A stretch of DNA of 6,092 nucleotides from Bacteroidota bacterium (GTDB lineage: Bacteria > Bacteroidota > Bacteroidia > Chitinophagales > LD1). Shown in pieces: positions 1-4,592 of this stretch. Every line of letters starts with the position of its first letter. Within the stretch, counting starts at the first letter, position 1. The notes below the pieces were generated by a model that had not been told where the DNA came from, ran no database searches, and worked only from the letters and a program-made list of their open reading frames with translations. The stretch is taken from positions 1 through 6,092 of the forward strand of contig JAFDYP010000503.1 of NCBI GenBank assembly GCA_018267355.1, written 5' to 3'. The translations under genes were made by a program, and so were the position numbers.

Positions 1-503
1 AAAACACGGTCTGTATAGTAGCTGCGCTGACCGAGTGCCACTTGGCTGATCAGATCAAAGTATTTGTGTATAGCTGCTTCCTCCTGAGGGAACCATTTGA
101 TCAGGTCTGCCTTAAGGTTCTCTTTGCCTTTACGGTAGGGATAGTGCTTATCACCGATGATGATCTCGTCATATACCTCGTCCATCTCGGCCCACTTGAG
201 CTGGGCATCGGAGACGTAGTCAAAAATGTCGCGCAGGATGGAGAACTTCTTATTGACCTCGCCTACGTAGTGTACACCGGCGTCCCATTCATATCCCTTG
301 CGTGTGAAGGTCTGTGTGAAGCCGCCGATGGTGCCATGCTTCTCCAGCATGAGAACCTTCTTGCCGGCTTTCGCCAGTACAGATGCAGTGGTGAGGCCGC
401 CGAGACCAGAGCCGATAATGATGACATCATAGTGTCCTGTCTCCTCCGCGCGGGTAAAGGAATGGGCGAGCTTCAGCGCTTGTTCTCCTGCATGTGTTGC
501 CAT
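1..503 (-). CDS. FAD-dependent oxidoreductase, retinol saturase / carotenoid isomerase-like (N-terminal part, cut by window edge)
   Basis: Reading leftward from ATG at 503 gives 167 complete codons with no stop before the window edge, starting MATHAGEQALKLAHSF. Residues 26-56 form a Rossmann FAD-binding unit: a hydrophobic strand DVIIIG, the dinucleotide motif GSGLGG (31-36), a helix, then VLMLEKH with the ribose-binding Glu at 54. This is followed by GTIGGFTQTF (56-65 region) and YEWDAGVHYVG (70-80), which match the pattern of the all-trans-retinol 13,14-reductase (RetSat) / CrtISO / phytoene-desaturase superfamily. These enzymes saturate or isomerise conjugated polyene substrates with FAD. 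The missing C-terminal two thirds hold the substrate-binding region, so the substrate cannot be decided; a bacterial carotenoid or other polyene lipid is a guess. The in-frame sequence upstream of the ATG reaches a TAG at 530-528, so 503 is the only ATG start. There is no Shine-Dalgarno sequence, and an out-of-frame ATG lies 5 bases upstream (508). Confidence 0.85.
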   Translation of the reverse strand, partial: MATHAGEQALKLAHSFTRAEETGHYDVIIIGSGLGGLTTASVLAKAGKKVLMLEKHGTIGGFTQTFTRKGYEWDAGVHYVGEVNKKFSILRDIFDYVSDAQLKWAEMDEVYDEIIIGDKHYPYRKGKENLKADLIKWFPQEEAAIHKYFDLISQVALGQRSYYTDRV

Positions 504-525
504 ACCATAATGATAAGTATTTGGT

Positions 526-551
526 CCCTAAATCCCCAAAGGGGACTTGGG
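526..551. repeat. Short palindromic intergenic repeat (TCCCC-AAA-GGGGA core)
   Basis: A perfect hairpin core TCCCC AAA GGGGA spans 533-545 and is flanked by a second CCC (526-528) and GGG (549-551) pair, giving two nested stems. It lies 23 bases upstream of the start of the retinol saturase-like gene, so it would be in that gene's leader. From memory, sequences of the form CCCTAAATCCCC-AAA-GGGGACTT recur between genes in many Bacteroidota genomes. Only one copy is in this window, so the repeat status is inferred. A structured leader or protein-binding site is the alternative. Confidence 0.45.
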
Positions 552-610
552 CAGCCGTAAGGATTCAATCAACGGATGGGGCATCAGAGTGAGTGATTTG
601 TAACAGCCGG

Positions 611-673
611 CCTCATCCTCTGCCTTCGGCATCTCCCTGCTCCAAAGGAGAAGGGAGAATTTTGTGGGTGAGG
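611..673. repeat. REP-like structured intergenic repeat (predicted three-way junction)
   Basis: The outer arm CCTCATCC (611-618) pairs with GGGTGAGG (666-673) with one G-T wobble. Inside are two further hairpins: TGCC-TTC-GGCA (621-631), and TCTCCCT (632-638) with AGGGAGA (652-658), the latter continuing after one mismatch into CTCC-AAA-GGAG (640-650). This makes a compact three-stem fold without any reading frame. Such GC-rich, purine/pyrimidine-segregated palindromes between genes are typical of dispersed REP or MITE-like elements. The other copies would have to be found elsewhere in the genome. It sits between the start of the minus-strand oxidoreductase gene and the end of the next minus-strand gene. 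Confidence 0.5.
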
Positions 674-827
674 GTGGGTACTTTGTATGGAGACAGTTTT
701 AAGTTGAAGATTGCTTCGTAAAATAGCTCTTTATTTTTTCAGGGAATTTTACTCGCAAATGTTGCTGCTTGATTTTTGCTGACGCAGATGAACTCCTCTA
801 GATCTCCACTATAGGAGACTTAAACAG
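674..827. other. AT-rich intergenic stretch without a recognisable gene
   Basis: No open reading frame of convincing length and no tRNA-like fold was seen. The only structure noticed is a small inverted repeat, TCTCC (803-807) and GGAGA (814-818), with a 6-base loop. The stretch lies upstream of the oxidoreductase gene on the minus strand and could include part of its promoter, but no clear TTG plus TAnnTTTG pair was found. Confidence 0.4.
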
Positions 828-833
828 CCGGCT

Positions 834-867
834 ATAAAAGATAAGAGCCGCCGGGTGGCAGCTCTTA
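834..867 (-). terminator. Intrinsic terminator of the secreted Kazal/PKD protein gene
   Basis: Read on the minus strand, the stem TAAGAGC (867-861) pairs with GCTCTTA (848-842), with an inner GCC/GGC pair after a single T-G mismatch and the loop ACCC. The stem is followed by TCTTTTAT (841-834). It begins 23 bases past the stop codon of the gene at 890-2413, the usual position for a terminator of that gene. The tail after the stem, TTTTATAGCCGGC, is nearly the same as the tail of the terminator near 4280. Confidence 0.7.
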
Positions 868-889
868 CTTATGGTGGTGGTTTTCTGTG

Positions 890-2413
890 CTATTCTTTGA
901 TGAATCGTTTGACTCTGGTGGTGGCGCCGCTTTTGATCTCCAGCAGATAGATGCCTGCGCTGAGACCTGTCAGGTCTATCTGCGCCTGGTGGCGTCCTGC
1001 ATCTGTGGCACCGGGGTCTATGGTGCGTAGCTCCTGGCCGATGGCGCTCAGGATGCGGATGGTGGTAGTGGCGCTGCTGCGGATCTGATAGGTAAGTACT
1101 ACCTGATCTCCCGCAGGCACGGGTGCGAGCGTGATGGCATATACTGCCCCTGCGGGATCATCTATACCGGTGTGTGTGCTGACGCAGGGTCCGTGATAGT
1201 AGTGCGCTACTCCACCTATACGGGCTGCGTAGCAGGCATTGTAATACGTGACGCTGTCGCAGCCGCAGACAGTATCAGGAGGAGAGAGGTCGCAGCACAA
1301 TGCTCCCGGTGGTACAGGGCAGAGCAGCGTAGAGTCTATGCAGTCATGCGTGATAAATATTGTATCGCAGTAGGTGTCGCTGCAAGGATTGCCGCCGTAG
1401 TCCAGCCCTGTCATGTGCAGGCAGACTATATAAGTACTATCGTCTGCATACACGTGGTGAGGATTGGTATCCGTCGAGATGCTGCCATCACCAAAACTCC
1501 AGGAGTAGCCGGTCACACTATCAGCGTGGGATTGGTTATAAAAAGTGACGGAGTCAATGTTTTTGCTCCAACTGAAGTAGGCATGGCATGGCTGCGCAGG
1601 TATCTGGCCGACTGTCAGGACCTGATAGCAGGACACTGCCACATCGGTGCCCTGCATGCAGATAGAGACACAGCTGCTGGGGCCATAGCCGTAGATCACA
1701 GTGTCGCCCACATGCAGGGAAGCGCCGGCAGGCATGGTGCATGGATGGAGCAGCGTGCCTGTGGCAAAGTCACTGATGAGCGGGCACTCCACGCCCGCCA
1801 CTACTACGCCGGTATCGGTACAGCCCGAGGCGGCACTATCCAGGAGCTCCAGATGGTCTACACGAAACTCAGTAGGTGCGGCTACAAAGCCACAGCCGCC
1901 ATTGACGCGGCCACCCATGAGGGTGATGCGACACGAGTCATATGCAGTGGCCTGCTGAGAGAGCGGTACTATCAGGCGTGAGTAGGTGAAGCGGCTAGCC
2001 GTACTCTGCCAGTAGCCCTGGTCTACCGTAGTGCCATTGTGGAGCAGCTCGATGAGGACCGAGGCGGTATCCTGCTGCTGATAGCCCGGATCATTGACGC
2101 ATGGCGCAAAGGATAGCGTGTAATAGAGTGATAAAGCGGCCGGATGCGTATTGACCGCAAAAGTAGTTTTGGCATAGGCTTTAAAAGCATTGTTGGCATA
2201 CAGGTCAGCAGCGTAACTGCCGGAGTAGCGCACGGTATCTTTTTTGACCACGTATGGGTCATAGGCCGGTGTGGTGAGCGGACGGCTGTTAGTCTCCCAC
2301 AGGAGTGGGACGGGCTGATTGTCCCATTGCTCGAAATCGGTATTAGGGATCACCTGGGCCGGGAGCAGGCGTGTGAGCACCATCATAGCGGCGAGGAAGA
2401 ATGTTCTGGTCAT
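890..2413 (-). CDS. Secreted modular protein with PKD domain, Kazal-like module and T9SS C-terminal sorting domain
   Basis: 507 residues from ATG at 2413 to TAG at 890. Residues 1-20 (MTRTFFLAAMMVLTRLLPAQ) look like a signal peptide cleaved after LPAQ. Residues 21-192 (IPNTDFEQW at 22-30, SGSYAADL at 64-71) resemble the jelly-roll, carbohydrate-binding-like domains at the start of many Bacteroidota surface proteins. Residues 199-270 form a Cys-rich section of unknown fold. A PKD domain spans about 277-358, with the signature YSWSFGDG (303-310) and HHVYADDSTYIV. Residues 365-410 hold a Kazal-like module, VCGCDSVTYYNAC then GPC. The last ~80 residues (424-507) have the T9SS type A sorting pattern: ITLAPVPAGDQVVL, then GLSAGIYLLEIKSG and a basic end (VKRFIKE). 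T9SS cargo is exported through the outer membrane and the tail is removed. The many cysteines suggest a disulfide-stabilised extracellular protein. Its role (adhesin, protease inhibitor or other) is not determined. No catalytic domain is evident. Confidence 0.9.
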   Translation of the reverse strand: MTRTFFLAAMMVLTRLLPAQVIPNTDFEQWDNQPVPLLWETNSRPLTTPAYDPYVVKKDTVRYSGSYAADLYANNAFKAYAKTTFAVNTHPAALSLYYTLSFAPCVNDPGYQQQDTASVLIELLHNGTTVDQGYWQSTASRFTYSRLIVPLSQQATAYDSCRITLMGGRVNGGCGFVAAPTEFRVDHLELLDSAASGCTDTGVVVAGVECPLISDFATGTLLHPCTMPAGASLHVGDTVIYGYGPSSCVSICMQGTDVAVSCYQVLTVGQIPAQPCHAYFSWSKNIDSVTFYNQSHADSVTGYSWSFGDGSISTDTNPHHVYADDSTYIVCLHMTGLDYGGNPCSDTYCDTIFITHDCIDSTLLCPVPPGALCCDLSPPDTVCGCDSVTYYNACYAARIGGVAHYYHGPCVSTHTGIDDPAGAVYAITLAPVPAGDQVVLTYQIRSSATTTIRILSAIGQELRTIDPGATDAGRHQAQIDLTGLSAGIYLLEIKSGATTRVKRFIKE

Positions 2414-2553
2414 GGTCAGTGGTTTTTAGTTGAGATACAATCAGGTACATTCTGATAACGGTGCAAGATACAAAAGGGTTGCCCTGCCTTTGTTTTTCTG
2501 CGTAGCAGGCCTCGCTGTTATTCGCTATCTTAGTAGCTCAATCATCAAAGACC
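2414..2553. promoter_or_regulatory. Divergent intergenic region between secreted protein gene and acyl-CoA dehydrogenase gene
   Basis: These 140 bases must carry promoters for both flanking genes, which are transcribed away from each other. On the minus strand, TATCTTGC (2470-2463) is an imperfect match to the Bacteroidota minus-7 box TAnnTTTG and would give a leader of about 40-45 nt for the secreted protein gene. On the plus strand, TATCTTAG (2526-2533) is a one-mismatch match shortly before the dehydrogenase start. Neither has a TTG box at the usual spacing of about 19 bases, so these are weak candidates only. No Shine-Dalgarno sequence is present before either ATG. Confidence 0.35.
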
Positions 2554-4269
2554 ATGCAGACCACGACCAAGACGGTGCGCTACCCAAAGGAGAAGAACTA
2601 TGTGCTCACGACGGCCTTCACGCCGAGTACCAATTTCTATCAGAGTGATACCATCCTGCGCCACTACCTGCGCACGCAGGTGACCAAGGAGGCACAGACA
2701 TACATGGAGGATAAATGGAACTACACCGGCACGGAGGCTGCAGGCCCGATGAATGAACTCTCACTGCTGGCAGATCATAACGGTCCGGAACTGGTGAAGC
2801 GCAACTTCTTTGGTGAGAATATCAATGAGATCAGGTTTCACCCGGCCTACTGGGAGCTGATGAAGGTGGCTGTGAAGTCAGAGATGTTTCGCGTGAAGTG
2901 GGAACCATCCCTGCGCGCTAAGTTTGGCAAGGAAGGTCACCGCCTCGGCTTCTCGAGCGGCTATCTCTATGCCATGAGTGAGGCAGGGCAATACTGCCCG
3001 CTGTGCATGACAGATGGCGTGGCGCGGCTGATAGATATATTCTGCGATGAAGAAGACAAAGCACGCCTGCTGCCACATATCTGGACCAATGATGACAAGG
3101 AGCTTTTCACCGGTGCTATGTACCTGACGGAGAAGACCGGCGGCTCTGACGTGGGTGCGAGTATCACGACTGCTACGCATGAAGATGGAAAGACATATCG
3201 CCTGAATGGTGAGAAGTGGTTTTGTAGCAATGCGAATGCAGACCTGATCTTTGCGCTGGCGCGTACGGACTCTGATGTGAAGGGGACGAAGGGCTTGTCG
3301 ATCTTCCTCGTAGAGAAATATCTCGCAGATGGTACGCGCAACCCCCTCGACCTGATCCGTATCAAAGAGAAACTCGGTGTGCGCAGCATGGCGAGCGGTG
3401 AGACCACGCTGACAGATACAGTAGGTACGATGGTAGGGTCGGAGTTTGAAGGGTTTAAGGTGATGATCGAGATGGTGAACCTATCTCGTCTATATAACTC
3501 GCTCGCGGCGCTCGCTACCTCGCGTCGTGCGCTGATAGAGGCATACCAGTATATCAGCACGCGCAAGACCTTCGGCAAAGTAGCCATAGAGCATGCATTG
3601 ATCCGCACTAAGCTCACCGAACTCGGTGCGCTCAATGTGGCGAACTTTTACCTGACATGGCGCGCTATCACAGCACTCGATAAAGCTGATCATGGGGATG
3701 AGCACGAGGCACAGCTTTTCCGTATCATCAATCCTATGGCGAAAAAGTGGTCTGCCGAGAAGGGTGTCTACATCTGCCGCGAGAGCATGGAGCTGATGGG
3801 CGGTATAGGCTATATAGAGGACGGCGTGATGCCAAAGCTGATGCGCGACATGATGGTGCTCCCTATCTGGGAGGGTAGCGGCAATATCATCATTCTCGAT
3901 ATGCTGCGCGCACTGGCTAAATCGGAAGGTCTGCGTGCGGTGGCAATGGAGATTACGCGCAGCGCAGCGAAGAATGCTGAATATGGTACCTTCTTGAAAG
4001 AAGAACTGCAGAAGCTGATCGCCTTTGGTGAAAAACTCCGTACGCTATCACAAGATGAAATGGAGGCGAGCGCTAAACCTTTCTTTGAAAATATCACCTC
4101 GCTCTATCAGATCTCACTGCTGTGCGATGCACTGGATGAAACGAGCAAGGCATGGATCGCGCCTGCGCTGGCTTATCTGGTGAAGAAGTACAAGGGCGAT
4201 ACTGCGCTGGATACGATCACGCCGCTCTCTGTGGAGGAAGTGCGTGGATTGGTGGCGTGGGAGTTTTGA
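2554..4269 (+). CDS. Acyl-CoA dehydrogenase, AidB-like subfamily
   Basis: 571 residues, ATG at 2554, TGA at 4267-4269. The order of elements is that of flavin acyl-CoA dehydrogenases: an N-terminal helical domain (about 30-185, with AGQYCPLCMTDG at 144-155), a middle beta domain beginning GAMYLTEKTGGSDVGA (187-202) with LNGEKWFCSNANAD (217-230), which contacts FAD and substrate, and a C-terminal helical domain with RKTFGK (337-342), ELMGGIGYIEDG (413-424) and IWEGSGNIIILDMLR (438-452). Glu440 in the WEGSGN motif is the expected catalytic base. The TEKTGGSDV, KLGVRSMASGE and WEGSGN wording matches E. coli AidB more closely than short-chain enzymes, and the ~120-residue C-terminal extension past 452 also fits the longer AidB / very-long-chain type. 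Acyl-CoA oxidation with electron transfer to ETF is the family reaction. AidB proteins were linked to the alkylation response, but a DNA-protective role cannot be assumed here. It is monocistronic by layout: divergent from the left neighbour and 323 bases from the right one. Confidence 0.93.
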   Translation: MQTTTKTVRYPKEKNYVLTTAFTPSTNFYQSDTILRHYLRTQVTKEAQTYMEDKWNYTGTEAAGPMNELSLLADHNGPELVKRNFFGENINEIRFHPAYWELMKVAVKSEMFRVKWEPSLRAKFGKEGHRLGFSSGYLYAMSEAGQYCPLCMTDGVARLIDIFCDEEDKARLLPHIWTNDDKELFTGAMYLTEKTGGSDVGASITTATHEDGKTYRLNGEKWFCSNANADLIFALARTDSDVKGTKGLSIFLVEKYLADGTRNPLDLIRIKEKLGVRSMASGETTLTDTVGTMVGSEFEGFKVMIEMVNLSRLYNSLAALATSRRALIEAYQYISTRKTFGKVAIEHALIRTKLTELGALNVANFYLTWRAITALDKADHGDEHEAQLFRIINPMAKKWSAEKGVYICRESMELMGGIGYIEDGVMPKLMRDMMVLPIWEGSGNIIILDMLRALAKSEGLRAVAMEITRSAAKNAEYGTFLKEELQKLIAFGEKLRTLSQDEMEASAKPFFENITSLYQISLLCDALDETSKAWIAPALAYLVKKYKGDTALDTITPLSVEEVRGLVAWEF

Positions 4270-4279
4270 TGGCGGCTAT

Positions 4280-4320
4280 AAAAAAGAAAAGCGGCCGCTT
4301 TAACTCCCGTTTGCGGCCGC
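4280..4320 (-). terminator. Strong intrinsic terminator acting on the minus strand, with no minus-strand protein gene upstream
   Basis: On the minus strand GCGGCCGC (4320-4313) pairs with GCGGCCGC (4298-4291) across a 14-base loop, and the stem is followed at once by TTTTCTTTTTT (4290-4280). This is the canonical layout of stem plus U-tract. Read on the plus strand the A-tract comes before the hairpin and no U-run follows, so it would be a poor terminator for the dehydrogenase gene that ends at 4269, although the hairpin could still help protect the 3' end of that mRNA. Bases 4288-4301 are also a perfect 14-bp palindrome. Confidence 0.75.
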
Positions 4321-4470
4321 CCTACTAAAACCCGGTTCTTCAATATCAGGCTGATTATTTCTTCCCCACTCCCATAGGGAAGCCTCCTGTTCTAACCTGA
4401 GTCAAACACTGACCATACCTTGAAGACCTTTTGGTAGCTCCGTCAGAGGCAGTCAGTAGCTGTTTGACAG
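4280..4470 (-). ncRNA. Putative free-standing small RNA (about 190 nt), possibly 6S-type
   Basis: Three pieces line up on the minus strand: a perfect minus-7 box TACCTTTG at 4480-4473, a strong structured segment right after it, and a strong U-tract terminator ending at 4280. The structure is GTCAAACA-GCTA-CTGAC (4468-4452) pairing with GTCAGTGTTTGAC (4413-4401): 13 base pairs with the GCTA (4460-4457) bulged out and a 38-nt apical region that can form a short TACC/GGTA pairing. An outer 6-bp pairing, TGTTCT (4474-4469) with AGAACA (4393-4388), would extend it only if transcription starts upstream of 4474. Further along, CTTCCC (4382-4377) can pair with GGGAAG near 4366-4361. No reading frame of note is in this stretch. 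Bacteroidota carry diverged 6S RNAs (the 6S-Flavo group) of similar rod-like shape; matching to that family is a hypothesis, not a recognition. Exact ends are estimated. Confidence 0.45.
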
Positions 4471-4472
4471 AA

Positions 4473-4480
4473 CAAAGGTA
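4473..4480 (-). promoter_or_regulatory. Bacteroidota minus-7 box TACCTTTG for the putative small RNA
   Basis: The minus strand reads TACCTTTG, an exact match to the TAnnTTTG consensus used by the Bacteroidota primary sigma factor. No TTG minus-33 box is found at about 19 bases upstream; that place instead holds a GC-rich inverted repeat, GCCGG (4481-4485) with CCGGC (4496-4500). Start of transcription would fall around 4466-4470, at the foot of the long stem. The 8-base match alone could be chance; its position between the terminator-bearing segment and empty sequence is what makes it notable. Confidence 0.4.
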
Positions 4481-4500
4481 GCCGGGCGTATATAGCCGGC

Positions 4501-4592
4501 TCATGACCCATGTTAGGTCGCGGCATGATCTTGGTCAATACGTCCGTGGCCGTCATTCCGCCATCTGTAAATTCTACTCTATATTGTACGCT
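4501..4592. other. Upstream region of the last gene, no clear signals
   Basis: This stretch has no convincing reading frame. TATATTGT at 4580-4587 loosely resembles a minus-7 box, but it sits only five bases before the ATG of the next gene and would make the mRNA essentially leaderless. No Shine-Dalgarno sequence is present before the ATG at 4593. Confidence 0.3.

Noticed and set aside
42..560. 172-codon open frame on the plus strand
   Set aside because: It lies antisense to the minus-strand oxidoreductase gene, whose FAD-binding motif is unmistakable; its own translation shows no domain pattern.
1172..1981. 269-codon open frame on the plus strand opposite the secreted protein gene
   Set aside because: It is antisense to a gene with signal peptide, PKD, Kazal-like and T9SS motifs; the translation is compositionally odd (rich in A, V, R, H) with no recognisable domain. 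It is explained by codon bias of the true gene.
2526..2533. TATCTTAG with TTTG at 2489-2492 as the dehydrogenase promoter
   Set aside because: The two boxes are 33 bases apart, far more than the roughly 19 expected for a Bacteroidota promoter; kept only as a weak note in the intergenic entry.
2430..2648. 72-codon plus-strand frame overlapping the start of the dehydrogenase gene
   Set aside because: It covers the divergent promoter region and runs out of frame into the dehydrogenase; it has a short hydrophobic stretch but no other support.
2967..3635. 222-codon open frame on the minus strand inside the dehydrogenase gene
   Set aside because: It is Ser/Arg-rich antisense translation of a strongly conserved acyl-CoA dehydrogenase, with no start signals of its own.
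4321..4470. tmRNA or RNase P RNA in the gap
   Set aside because: No T-loop-like GGTTCGA sequence, no tag-peptide frame and no conserved RNase P core such as GAGGAAAGTCC were found on either strand.
4580..4587. TATATTGT as a promoter box for the last gene
   Set aside because: It is only five bases before the ATG and lacks a minus-33 partner, so it cannot be separated from chance in AT-rich sequence.
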